From contig OZ022581.1 in NCBI GenBank assembly GCA_963669155.1, forward strand, positions 3,855,129 through 3,919,128: a stretch of DNA of 64,000 bases, given 5' to 3'. The DNA is from Arbacia lixula. Lineage: Eukaryota > Echinodermata > Echinoidea > Arbacioida > Arbaciidae. The translations under genes and the position numbers were made by a program. The notes under the pieces were generated by a model that saw only the letters and a list, made by a program, of their open reading frames with translations, did not search any database and was not told the origin of the DNA. This document shows, piece by piece, positions 12,601 to 21,484 of this stretch (position 1 is the stretch's first letter; each line of letters opens with the position of its first letter).

Positions 12601-14717
12601 AATCAAATTTGACAAATAACAAATTTTCTCAAAAGTTGAACATATGCAAATTAATTTTACATGTGAAGCAATGGAATAGTATTGTTCTCTAATGTAGGCT
12701 ACATACATTCCAGCTCAAAGGGGTTGCCGTAGGGAAAGGGAAAGGGAAGAAAGGGAAGAAGCCGCAATTTTAAACCGTGGTATATTTTGTCCAGTTCAGC
12801 ATGAAACATGATGCTTTTTAGGCTAAAGCATGTTTCATGCTGAGCTGGACAAAATATACTCACAGTTTAAAACTGTGGCTCCATCCCTTTCTTCCCTTTC
12901 CCTTTCCAGTTGCCAATTCCTTTGAGCTGTAGTGTACACTGTACATATACATCTTATAATATAATTCCTCCAGTCCTCAGAGTTTTCCTATTGAATTAAT
13001 TTGTAACTTTTTCCCAAACTTAATTTTGGAATATCAATTCACCTCACACGCATTAAAAAAGAAAAACATTAGGAGAGTTCTCTTTAATTGTAACTTTTCT
13101 ATCTTTACTATCATATATCATAGGAAGTTCAATATGGTAATCTGTGTATCCATGTGATTTGGCTGTAAACTATTTACTTACCTGCTTGTTCTATCATAAC
13201 TTCCTCCCCTCCTGGATGCTGTCAAATGTTTACAAAATAAAACAGAAGAAAGGTATCATGTAATAACCAAATTTCAGAAATGCCTGATATACACATTAAA
13301 ATTCACCTGGTCCCTGTTGCATAAAACTTACCTTTGGTAGTGACTTTGCTTCCAATGACAACTTCTATGGAAATCTTTAATTTGATTGGCTGTCAAGCTC
13401 TGTTACCATGGTAGCTACCATTATTGGGAAGTTATATGCAATAGGGTCTAGATGACGAACACACCAAAGGAAAGCTCTATTCTATAATGCATGAAGTGCA
13501 AATATGGGACCTTCATATCTGCACAAAAATAACGCAAATCAATTAATTAAGTATAATTAAGTATAAAACTCAGACCTGGTGATAACGGCAGAACAGTTCT
13601 GCCATAATAACAGGCATATACAATAATCATTTCCATTTCTACCCCTTACCTTTCTCTTTGATTCATTTTTCCCCAAGTATAAATGGATTCAAATACAATT
13701 ATAAGGACAATGACAAGGCCCATGAACAATGCACATACTTCTGAAGTTCCAACATTGACAATAGAAGTAATGTATAATGTATCATTTAAAACAATCATAG
13801 ACCTAGGCCCGATTTACACCAAAAGGCCCGAGGCCCTCAATTGTGTGCATTTACACCGAATACCGGGGCCGGCTTTGAGGCCTCCTTTCTCAACCTCGCC
13901 GCACGCAGCGCCCTACAAAGCACAGCATCGCTTCGCGCATAATTAGAGGCCCGATGCCTTCTTTTCCTTCTACACCGCGAGGCTGGCCTAAAAGCACAGC
14001 GTCGTTTCGCACGTAATTGGAGGCCTGAGGCCTTCTTTCCTTTTACACCGCATTTAGGCCGGCCATGGGCCGGCCCGAGACTACCTCCAGAGTTGGTCCC
14101 AAATCGGGGCCGGCCTCGGGCCTCCTTTGCATTTACACCAAGCTTTAGGCCGGCCTCAGGCCAGCGACGCCTAAAAGCTTGGTGTAAATGGGGTCCTAGA
14201 CTTATTGGCAAGGACAAGGTAGACTATTGCTTTGCACTGCGCGCTTGTGTTATTCTTTAAGTTATTCAAATATTACTAGTTTACCATACAGCAAATTTCC
14301 AATGTCTATTATATCTCTCATTCCAGTTCTAGAAGTATATTAGAAGTAGTACCGCACGCCCTCCACTTAACCTTGGTGCAAATAGATTCCACACGATCCC
14401 TCATCATGATCATGAAATATTTGTATACTGTTTCTTCAAAGAATTGAAACTATGAAAGCTTAAACGTGGTAAGTGAAATGTATTATATGAAACTTGAACT
14501 ATTGTTTGTTCAGAATCTTAATTGTATTCATTGCGCTTGTATTTTGTAATGTAATATTATCCAAGTGACTTACCTCATCTAAAAATTGTGTGACATCATA
14601 AACTTTGTTGTGAATGACCAGCCACAGCGAGGTGCTAGTTTTATGCTTCTGAACCTCTTCTAATCTGTAAATCTTTGGCTGTGCCTCGGTCTCCTGCTTT
14701 TCCACCTGTTCTGGCAT
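451..14717 (-). CDS. cyb5: Cytochrome b5, tail-anchored (complete gene, six coding exons)
   Basis: Coding segments on the minus strand are 14717-14574, 13218-13182, 11226-11135, 8305-8279, 7883-7843 and 535-451. They sum to 426 nt, or 141 residues plus stop, and every junction keeps frame with GT-AG borders. Cytochrome b5 carries electrons to fatty-acid desaturases, P450s and related oxidases on the ER or outer mitochondrial membrane. The haem domain occupies about residues 15-95. HPGG starts at His49 and the second ligand is His73 in [10 protein letters not shown]; the 24-residue spacing matches the family. A hydrophobic helix at about 115-137, followed by a short tail (AGNN), is the C-terminal membrane anchor. 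Length is near the usual 130-145. The start at 14717 has A at -3 and gives a typical short leader; an upstream in-frame ATG at 14801 is less likely. ER versus mitochondrial form cannot be decided. No AATAAA is seen after the stop, so the 3'UTR probably leaves the window. Confidence 0.95.
590..835. repeat. GA/GACA microsatellite (CT-rich on the b5 transcript)
   Basis: Impure (GAGAGACA)n. Long serine/leucine-rich ORFs on both strands here are artefacts of the repeat. The tract forms the extended pyrimidine tract before the last cytochrome b5 exon. Confidence 0.95.
1655..2010. repeat. Dispersed repeat family A, copy 1
   Basis: It resembles 28268-28510 and the DNA on both sides of the LINE (31503-31725 and 36858-36915). 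Shared blocks include 'actgactttgagca', 'ctacgactgaaaattcatac' and 'gctgattcctgccaagtttc'. It lies inside the last cytochrome b5 intron. The class is unknown; no terminal repeats are evident. Confidence 0.65.
3000..3745. repeat. Tandem array of ~100-bp units, about seven copies
   Basis: The block 'ggcaatctaaaactctctat' with 'aacatcaaggtggatgtgac' recurs at spacings of about 96-107 bp (near 3126, 3222, 3318, 3425, 3531, 3630 and 3735). Units vary in the number of internal 'cacagt' hexamers. The array sits in the last intron of cytochrome b5. Confidence 0.9.
4007..4655. mobile_element. Tc1-type non-autonomous transposon (649 bp)
   Basis: Left end CAGTTGAGGCCAGAAGTTTA and right end CAAACTTTTGGCCTGAACTG are inverted repeats flanked by TA on both sides. 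The TIR closely resembles Tc1-family ends (CAGT.GAGGCCAAAAGTTTG). Homology continues inward for much of the arms ('gtcaaacatcataaaa' versus 'ttttatgatgtttggcaa'). No transposase ORF is present. Confidence 0.9.
4919..5517. mobile_element. MITE with internally reiterated terminal motif (GCGTCTTCATTAG)
   Basis: The ends GGTGCGTCTTCATTAGCCCG and CGGGCTAATGAAGACGCACC are perfect 20-bp inverted repeats. The motif GCGTCTTCATT(A/G)G recurs internally near 4922, 5010 and 5217, with a variant at 5096, and as its complement near 5432. A ~90-bp direct duplication lies at the left (4922-5095). The target duplication is unclear (flanks ...TATT / TTAT...). No coding capacity. Confidence 0.8.
7843..7883 (-). 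CDS. cyb5: Cytochrome b5 coding exon 5 (linker)
   Basis: It encodes [13 protein letters not shown] plus two bases (AG) that combine with C of the last exon to give Ser114. A TTTTCCAG acceptor and GGAAG|GTAAAG donor flank it. The sequence is a polar linker before the membrane anchor. Confidence 0.8.
8279..8305 (-). CDS. cyb5: Cytochrome b5 coding exon 4 (27 nt)
   Basis: Nine codons, EDRFKASAK, lie between a CTCCAG acceptor and an AAG|GTAAT donor, phase 0 on both sides. They follow the haem domain as the start of the linker to the anchor. Such a short exon rests on splice signals, phase and position alone. Confidence 0.8.
8510..8880. repeat. CT microsatellite tract
   Basis: (CT)n with interspersed TGTATG, CCAT and CCCT variants. 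It produces spurious Ser/Leu-rich ORFs. It lies in the intron between cytochrome b5 coding exons 3 and 4. Confidence 0.95.
9296..9790. repeat. Compound array: CT microsatellites alternating with a single-copy-like block
   Basis: The block 'caaagttaaatttgtcccac' recurs near 9351, 9614 and, partly, 9726 ('aatgttaaatttgtcccgc'), each time after a run of (CT)n. The first two copies share the lead-in CCTTTACCAG. This is a higher-order duplication of a microsatellite together with its neighbour. Confidence 0.85.
10608..10635. repeat. Poly-G run
   Basis: About 25 G, interrupted once by A. Its length is likely unstable in sequence and in assembly. It lies in a cytochrome b5 intron. Confidence 0.9.
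11135..11226 (-). CDS. cyb5: Cytochrome b5 coding exon 3 (second haem ligand)
   Basis: It continues the split Gly codon and encodes residues 61-91: [20 protein letters not shown], then [11 protein letters not shown]. His73 is the second axial ligand. Donor GAG|GTATGT leaves phase 0. Confidence 0.95.
12243..12522. mobile_element. Foldback element with ~40-bp inverted ends
   Basis: Left 'attattgtaacttaccatca' through 'accatggcaacag' pairs with right 'ctgttgtcatggtagttacc' through 'tgttacaataat'. The centre shows no coding capacity. A related inverted-repeat sequence lies at about 13312-13450 ('ccctgttgcataaaacttac' versus 'gggaagttatatgcaatagg'). Confidence 0.7.
12706..12934. mobile_element. 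TA-flanked MITE family B, copy 1 (full length, 229 bp)
   Basis: The ends CATTCCAGCTCAAAGG and CCTTTGAGCTGTAGTG are inverted and flanked by TA on both sides. Nearly the whole element folds back: 'gggaaagggaagaaaggg' with 'ccctttcttccctttccc', and 'gtccagttcagcatgaaaca' with its complement. Related copies are at 42270, 52424 and 61823. Confidence 0.88.
13182..13218 (-). CDS. cyb5: Cytochrome b5 coding exon 2 (37 nt, first haem ligand)
   Basis: It encodes [12 protein letters not shown] plus one base of the next Gly. His49 is the first axial haem ligand. Acceptor GACAG and donor GCAG|GTAAGT are both good. This micro-exon is too short to show up as an ORF. Confidence 0.95.
13312..13450. mobile_element. 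Short inverted-repeat element
   Basis: 'tccctgttgcataaaactta' at the left and 'aagttatatgcaatagggtc' at the right form inverted ends of about 22 bp. Inner 'ggtagtgac'/'ggtagctacc' sequences recall the foldback at 12243. No ORF. Confidence 0.55.
13806..14196. mobile_element. hAT-like MITE with reiterated (A)TTTACACC motif (391 bp)
   Basis: It starts GGCCCGATTTACACC and ends GGTGTAAATGGGGTCC. The flanking 8-mers TAGACCTA (13798-13805) and TAGACTTA (14197-14204) agree at 7 of 8 positions, as expected for hAT insertions. Inside, TTTACACC or close forms recur about five times with AGGCCGGCC-like blocks. The element is far more GC-rich than its surroundings. An ORF of about 126 codons across it is composed of these repeats. 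Confidence 0.78.
14346..14430. repeat. Half copy of the 16.9-kb hairpin repeat
   Basis: 'taccgcacgccctccactta' followed by 'gcaaatagattccac' matches the right arm of the hairpin at 16880-17066. Only one arm is present. It is located in the sequence between cytochrome b5 exon 1 and the hAT-like element. Confidence 0.75.
14574..14717 (-). CDS. cyb5: Cytochrome b5 coding exon 1
   Basis: It encodes residues 1-48, from MPEQVEK to VTQFLDE, covering the first strands and helix of the haem domain ([21 protein letters not shown]). It ends in phase 0 at a GAG|GTAAGT donor. The family's conserved FL(D/E)E-HPGG junction falls exactly at this intron. Confidence 0.95.
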
Positions 14718-15020
14718 CTTCACTGACAATGTCTTAAAACTATTTTCGAAAGAGTGCGAGGTAAGCTCAAGTCCGATGACGCAACGCAAATGTTCACGCA
14801 CAATACACAGTCGTTATCTGCCAACTCTGCCGCCGGTGGGTCGGCCGCGTAAAATCTCAATGATGCGGTCACCTGCGAAATCGGTACAAGAGAGTGTACA
14901 AGACAATTAGTGCTGGATTTTTATGTCCGATTAGATAAATATTCGTTTTCTTGGGAATTGTCTTCTTGCTGTGATCTAAAAGTATGGAGATTCCTCAATT
15001 AAGATCGTGTTCAAATGGGT
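14718..15020 (-). promoter_or_regulatory. Probable 5'UTR and promoter region of cytochrome b5
   Basis: This is sequence just upstream of the b5 start codon. It is richer in CpG than its surroundings (GCCGCCGGTGGGTCGGCCGCG near 14828-14848) and has no long ORF. Position and composition suggest the promoter; I identified no TATA box or transcription start. Confidence 0.35.
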
Positions 15021-15189
15021 GGATACTCCTCCGCCTTCGGTTACTTCTCCCCAGAAATGTCCATGTGAAAACTACGTGCAAATCGCACTAATAAGACGTG
15101 TAATATTTTGCGCGATTATTATCATCAAAATACGCCAAGCAAGGACTCAAAATAGCATAGTAACACCAGCGATTCTGCAGTACTCGTAC

Positions 15190-15260
15190 GGAGGAGGAGG
15201 AACAGGAGGAGGAGGAGGAGGGGGAGGAGGCGGAAGAGGAGGAGGAGGAGGAGGAGTATA
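15190..15260. repeat. GGA microsatellite
   Basis: (GGA)n with minor variants. It generates glycine-rich and serine-rich false ORFs. It sits about 470 bp upstream of the cytochrome b5 start codon. Confidence 0.95.
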
Positions 15261-15700
15261 GGGGTATTTTTGTTGTTGCCACTTTTGAAATATTATTTAA
15301 AAATAAGTTATGACTCAAATCAAGCTAAAATTGACACGTTATGAAGCCAAAGGATGTCATTTCTGTTACAAGCATGTTTTGTGACGTTCCATCTATTACT
15401 ATTCTTGTATGGCCTGTGAATATCTAATGAGATTTTTCACTCACTTTGCACATTATTTTGTGTGTATCAGATGATCAATTCAGAACTCAACAATGGCCAT
15501 TGTGTATCACACCTGTCAATCCACTATATAGCAACTGCCATCACAGGTGTCATTACTAATGCATGATGCTTCTTGCAGAAAAGACATTGTATGTTGACAC
15601 GAGTGGTGCACAATGACCACTGTTGTGTTAATTCTGTATCAACACAGAAGGCGTATCAGATCTCTCCTTTTTTTAAAAAATATAATCTTTCGGGCTTTAA

Positions 15701-16318
15701 AGGGCCCCTGTCATCAAAATGTATGTTGACTTCTGTTGATATAACAAAATCACTAACTGTTCAATGGAAATATGTGTCCTATATTTTAAAATAATTTTTC
15801 TATATTTTTTCTCAGCACTGATAAGCCCCGCCTCCAAAATATCCTCCAACTCAAGATTCCCCCTGTGACATCATCAAAGGTAGAAATTAGCAGGATAATA
15901 GAGGTAATTTATGCACAAACTATAAACATTGCAAAGACTACCTGCAGGTGCTTATAATAGCATCACATAGCTGGCACATTTCTGGCAAAAGAAACGATTA
16001 TTCCACATGAAAGGTTGTTAGATGGTATTGCGTGAAGACACGTGATGATCTTGTGGGCAGGTGGAGGTAGTCATTGCAATGTTTAGTTTTTGCATAAATT
16101 ATGCTTATTATCCTGCTAATTTTTTCCTTTGATGATGTCACAGGGGGAATCTTGAGTTGGAGGATATTTTGGAGGCGGGGCTTATCAGTGCTGAGAAAAA
16201 ATAAAGAACAATTATTTGAAAATATAGGACACATATTCCCGTTGAACAGTTGGTGATTTTGTTATGTACATATGTTGCATCAACATAAGTCGACATACAT
16301 TTTGATGACAGGGGACCT
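15701..16318. mobile_element. TTAA-flanked foldback MITE (piggyBac type, 618 bp)
   Basis: Ends AGGGCCCCTGTCATCAAAAT and ATTTTGATGACAGGGGACCT are inverted, and TTAA flanks both sides (15697-15700 and 16319-16322). The arms are about 250 bp and include 'ataagccccgcctccaaaat' and its complement. Precise TTAA duplication is the mark of piggyBac-type transposition. No transposase ORF is present. Confidence 0.88.
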
Positions 16319-16482
16319 TTAACGATTGGAACTATTGCAGCGTGTATGCTTCCATGAAGGATAATGAATGAATAGTTTCAATTATATCCCTCATTAATAT
16401 ATTCCAGTTCGTTGATTGGTTGAAAGGGTGTCACATGACCACAAATAGATGAACTATTTGGAGGAAGAGAGCTCAGAGGGAA

Positions 16483-16560
16483 GAAAAGTACTATTTCGTG
16501 ACGTCAGAGGGAAAAAAAGTACTATTTCGTGACGTCATGTCAAAAATAGTCTTTTTTTTC
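16483..16560. repeat. Short tandem unit with two CRE-like TGACGTCA sites
   Basis: 'gtactatttcgtgacgtca' occurs twice, about 33 bp apart, followed by an inverted 'aatagtctttttttccctct'. Both copies contain the palindrome TGACGTCA. This could be a regulatory patch or part of a small inverted-repeat element; the partial inversion favours the latter. Confidence 0.5.
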
Positions 16561-16569
16561 CCTCTGGAC

Positions 16570-16800
16570 TATCGATATCCGGGCTGTCGGTGATCGATAC
16601 AATTTTCATCGATTCATCCCAGGTAAATGCGCGACACGCAAAATCTGCGCGACACATCTCTTTCCAGCTGCTCTTTGGCTTTTAAGCGGAAAATCATTGG
16701 CCGCGCTGCCGGAACTCCCGCGGTGTTGCGGCCGAGGTGCAACTTGAATTTCTTTTGGTTTGCTCAAGCCGCAGGAAATATACAAAACATCTGAATCGGG
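16570..16800. other. CpG-rich stretch without ORF
   Basis: It contains 'gcgcgacacgcaaaatctgc', 'ggccgcgctgccggaactcc' and similar GC-rich blocks within AT-rich DNA. It could be an unrecognised promoter or part of an ancient repeat. I see no coding potential. Confidence 0.3.
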
Positions 16801-16879
16801 CTCCTGCGTTCGGAGGCACTATATTACAAGGTCCATGGTAAGGATTAAATTAATGAGCAAAGAATATATTAATGAAGGA

Positions 16880-17066
16880 TATAAAACAAATATTTCATGA
16901 TCTTTATTCGGGAACTTTGTGGAATCTATTGGTCCCCTCGGTGAAGTGGAGGGCGTGCGGTACCATTTTCCCTCGACCTGCGGTCTCGGGAAAATAGTAC
17001 CGCACGCCCTCCACTTAACCTCGGTGCAAATAGATTCCACAAGATCCCTCATGGTCATGAAATATT
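16880..17066. repeat. Hairpin repeat (inverted ~85-bp arms)
   Basis: The left arm 'ggaatctattggtcccctcg...gtggagggcgtgcggtac' pairs with the right arm 'gtaccgcacgccctccactt...gcaaatagattccac'. Outer flanks 'acaaatatttcatgat' and 'atcatg/catgaaatatttgt' extend the pairing. A half copy is at 14346-14430. Confidence 0.8.
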
Positions 17067-17501
17067 TGTATAATATCCCGGGACCTGCAATCGTGGCAGT
17101 ACGAACTTTCGTTTGAATCATGACATTTGAGAAGGAATCGTGGGATTCTGAAAACGAACTTGAGTTTTTTTCTTGAACTTAAATTCCCTCCAATCCACGA
17201 CTGTCATTGGCCTAGTTGGTTTTTTTTCTGTTTTTTTTTTTGTTGGTTACTTTCGTTAGTTTTCAGAGTACCAACTTACGCTACTTAGCGACATTTGGAC
17301 TTAAGTATAACAAGTATAACTTAAGAATAACAAACTGAATTTTGATGAAATCATTGGGAACTCTGATGCAACAGAGATGAGACAGAATCAAGAAGGAGGA
17401 CGCGAAGATATTGAAAGGACTGAGGGGTCATCACATAGCAGAAATATTATAAAGAAAAGAGAGGAGGAGGAATGTAAAAGGGTACATCGCTGAGCATCGC
17501 T

Positions 17502-17798
17502 CAGGCGCGTATGTAAGGGTGGGGGGGGGGGGGGGGGAGAGGGGTTCTGGGGGCTCAACCCCCCGTCCCTTTTTTCGTTTCGTTTCCTTTTTCTTTTCTT
17601 GTCTCCTCAGAAGGTCGGACTGGTAGACGGACGATACCCCTACTTAGTGTATATGACGCAAGAAATTGTAAGGAAAAAAAGAGGGCCGACCCCCCCCCCC
17701 CCCCCTGCACATCACATTTTAGAGACTGGGCGGGAGATTATCAGCTCGAATCCCCCCCCCCCCCCCCTCCTTTAAAAAAAATCCTGCGTACGCGCCTG
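17502..17798. mobile_element. hAT-like MITE with G and C runs (297 bp)
   Basis: Terminal CAGGCGCGTATG and inverted CGTACGCGCCTG are flanked by 8-mers GCATCGCT (17494-17501) and GGATCGCT (17799-17806), which match at 7 of 8 positions. The interior holds a 17-G run and two C runs of 13-16. There is no transposase ORF. Confidence 0.82.
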
Positions 17799-17806
17799 GG
17801 ATCGCT

Positions 17807-19240
17807 TATATGATACGAATAATTATACATGTACTTATTGAAATTAAGTTGATGAAGTAGACGAAGAATAACAAAAGAAGGATGCGCCTGAGGAGAGCTA
17901 TGTCAAACTTAAAAAGGATATAGAGCAGGCCTTTGAACAAGGAAATGAAGAGTAGAAGAGGAAAATGGAGGAAAAGAAAATCAATGAAATAACAGAAGTC
18001 AATAAGGAAGAACAAGGAGGAGTGATTGTGATCACAAATCAAGCAAGAAAGGAGGAAAAAATAAAGAGGACCTGCGTTCCGAAGGCCCCATTTTTGAGAA
18101 TTAGAATGAGGAAGGATGAAGGGTGGATCTGTTGTAATCGGTTATCACAGAAAAGCCTCAGGGCACAGATTTTGTCCCGGCCTTGAGGTAAATTATTAAC
18201 AGCCCAAATTGGCGGGTGAGATGTGAATTTGGCTGACGGGGTTCGACGGGCCGGGATATCTTACGATATAATTCACACGCAACACAACACAATCGTACTT
18301 CACTGTTTCTTTTATAGTGCAGTGACCAATGCATTGAGCTGGTGATGATCCCTGAATGAGTAGTCTACGCCCACAGTCTCAATCGTTAAAATGTCTCAAA
18401 ACTTTGGTTAGTAAGTTTTGACTAGTGCCTGCCTTGATCCGCATCTCAAGGTTTGCTGATCTTGTCAAAAAAAAAAAAAAAAAACATTTACAAATATAAT
18501 GGCAGGTAGTCTCTGTACAATGTAGATTCAGACTTGCTGATAGTCACGTTAACTCTACCTACGAATAGTTTGTAGACTTCCAAACTCTTCAGCCCCACCC
18601 CTTGACCGGAGTGAACTACTACGGGGAAGAGAAAAGGAAAGCATGAAATTCGGCAGGAGAAGGTTGGATGCTTAATCCTACCTGAGAAATCTGGACGGAT
18701 GTTATTCGGGCGATTGTTTTATAGTTTTAAGATATTGCCAAGTTGTATTTTTTTCTTGTGCAAAGTTACAATAAAAACAAATAATAATCTGGAAGGATGG
18801 GGCATTAAAACTCAAGACACATGTATCTCTCTGAATAAAACTCAGAGTGCAGAGTATAGTTACAAAGCATGTAGCTACATTACAGTATATGGTATAATTT
18901 TCCTGATAATGACCTAAGTGAATATATGGACAATCATTTATAAGGAAAATTTACACATAATAGTCTTCATGAAATATATAACAAATCCTTCAGGATCGTT
19001 ATACTTTGATGAGCTGGAACAATTTTGATTGGGGTCTACCCCTAACTATATACCTGCATTGGTACTTATGACATCATGGATTGCACTGAGGAATTTAGTA
19101 TAATTGAGTCAAACTGTAATGGATAAAATCATTTTGGTTGTACAATCGGTATAGAATATTAATGAGAGTTAATTTGCAGTGTGTCCTTTCGCAGACAAAA
19201 TATATGTAGAAAATGTTTTTCAAAGTTGGCTCCCCCACTC
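17807..19240. other. Intergenic AT-rich DNA
   Basis: There are only short, low-complexity ORFs, and an A-run near 18467. I recognise no gene or structured repeat. Confidence 0.6.
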
Positions 19241-19246
19241 ACTCTA

Positions 19247-19714
19247 AAGGAAAAGTCCACCTTGAAATTGAGTTGGATTTGATAAAAGCAGAAACATGAA
19301 AGAAACATATAAGTGAAAGCTTGACGAAAATCCGTCACAGGATAAGAAAGTTATGATTATTTTTAAATCTTTATTTTGTGAAGTCACATGCGAGATTCTC
19401 TCCTATATTTTGTGTACAATTTTTTTTTTAAATGTTTATTTTCACAAAGGTATACATACCAAATACACATACCTCTATGGAAAATATATATTCCTTTATT
19501 AAAAAAAACATAGAAAGGGAAATTTATGGAATTATACAGCATACAATATATGGTAGTGCATCTCGCACGTGACCTCACAAAATTAAATCTTAGATGAATC
19601 ATAACTTTGTTGTCCTTTGGCAGATTTTCGTCAAACCTTCACTAATACGTTTCCATAATGTTTTTGCTTTTATTGAAATCAACTTCATTTCAGGGTGGAC
19701 TTTCACTTTCAATG
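19247..19714. mobile_element. TTAA-type MITE family C, diverged copy
   Basis: The left arm has 'gaaacatgaaagaaacatat' and 'aggataagaaagttatgatt'; the right arm has 'cataactttgttgtccttt' and 'gattttcgtcaaaccttcac'. The ends AGGAAAAGTCCACC and GGTGGACTTTC are inverted. Target duplications have decayed. Better copies are at 45311 and 62168; a fragment is at 38700. Confidence 0.8.
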
Positions 19715-20764
19715 ATCTGGATGTACAATGTCAAGACTGAAAACAAGACAAGCTTGCAGACATCAAAAAGTAATGGATATTGATTTTATTCAAAACTAGT
19801 CAGCAACTCTGTGATAACAAGAACTGGTAAGACTTCAAACACGATTCTGAAATATGTATGAAACATATATAACACACATCAAGAAATTGACAACAAATGT
19901 CAATGGGTATTGCAAAAAGGACAACAAGCAATTTTGTTGGTATGAATTTAAGTAAAAGAATAAATGGTTTACAGGAGTGACTTTTATGTTGTAATTCTCA
20001 TTGCAATATAGATGGATAGCATGTTTATTGAGAAGAAGTCGTCATTTCCGAAATTGCAAACCAACATGGAAAACAGTAATCATTTCATGGCAGCCAACTT
20101 GGTTATACATATTGACGTAATGCATTTATGTATTGCAGCCTGGTTGACTCTTAATGATGATACACTGTGTGTACTAGACTCATTTGATGCTACACATATA
20201 TTCAAATATATACTAGTGTATAATATGCAACAAATATATACTAGTGCATTAACTACCTTTGTGTCAGCACACTTGATTTGAGTGGTTGAATACTTTAAAA
20301 CGTAATTTATGACAACTTTGATGTAAGATTCAACACCCGTTACTCAATTCAAAACGTCTTTAGACTGCAATATGATGATAACATTTAGAGCGGGTCGGTT
20401 CCCAGTTTTGTGTACAAATTACGCAAACATAATTGTGAATTATACTTTTGTTAGCTGTATGGAGATAAAATGTAACCACATTAGAAAAATTATTCAGTGT
20501 CAGTATTTCTATAACAAAATTACAGATAAGAATATTATACACCAGGCGGTTAAATTAATTCACAGTGAATACATGTGGGATTTACTTCTATAGCGGGTTA
20601 TTGCTTTAGATGATTTATTTTTCAAAGGAAACACATTAAAATACACATTATTTATCGGTTCTTCTGTTAGAGATCAGCAGGAACTCTGAACCAATATAAC
20701 ATCTTTTAAAATTAACTACAGATTACAACTTTGTCAAAGCAGGCAATATCTCCTTATAAATCAC

Positions 20765-20903
20765 CTTGGCTTCCAAGTTGTTGGGTATATATCTAAACCA
20801 AACTACGTAATAAAGGGGTCTGACTGTAGTAGACTAGTCATTCTTGATTTCTTCTCCTGCTCCATCAACTGAGAAGAGGAGAATGATTGAGTGACTAGTC
20901 TTA
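20765..20903. repeat. Dispersed repeat family D, copy 1 (left part, interrupted)
   Basis: 'ggcttccaagttgttggg' to 'gtagtagactagtcattct' resembles 27238-27420 and 51602-51790. The Harbinger-like element at 20904-21484 interrupts this copy; the sequence resumes near 21490-21555 ('gtctggaaaccaggctacct'). Confidence 0.6.
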
Positions 20904-21484
20904 TATGCTTTTCACACTGGCAAAAATTAGCCCCGTACTATCCTTAGCCCCGTACTATCCCTAGTCCCGTACTATTTTTTGAAGCTTTTCACACTGGCAT
21001 TTCTTAGCCCCGTACTATTTCTTAAACCCGACTAGCTTTTCACACTGTTCTCACTCGAAATCGTTAGCCCCGGACTTTCTCGACAGCTTATGAATATTTA
21101 TGAGTGTACGTCTTGCGCATCGGCTCTTTACCACTCCGCATCAAGGTCACTCGCCCGTCGGGCCTTATCTGATTGGTCTCGGCGTTTCGGCCTTGAGAGC
21201 TGACATCGCATTTCCTTAGCCCCGTACTATTTTTCGTTTCTGTTCACACTGGCGCTCTTAGCCCCGGACTATTCGGCTTGGCCCTGCAATTGCGGTGTTA
21301 GCCCTGTTTTTTTGCAGGGCCAAATAATCCCGGATTATTGGTGGGGCTAGCCTACTTTGGTAAAAACCAATGTGAACAGAAAGTGGTCTAAGCTTAGCCC
21401 CGTACTATAGGTGGGGCTAAGGCCCTCCCTTAGCCCCACCTATAGTACGGGGCTAAGGAAATTTTTGCCAGTGTGAAAAGCATA
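20904..21484. mobile_element. Harbinger-like MITE with reiterated TTAGCCCCGTACTAT motif (581 bp)
   Basis: Ends TATGCTTTTCACACTGGCAA and TTGCCAGTGTGAAAAGCATA are inverted and flanked by TTA (20901-20903 and 21485-21487), the 3-bp target typical of PIF/Harbinger. Inside, AGCCCCGTACTAT or AGCCCCGGACT occurs about ten times, in both orientations. 'TTTTCACACTGGC' also recurs internally (near 20987). No ORF. Confidence 0.82.

Noticed and set aside
13837-14217. 126-codon Arg/Ala-rich minus-strand ORF
   Set aside because: It lies entirely in the hAT-like MITE and reflects its GC-rich internal repeats.
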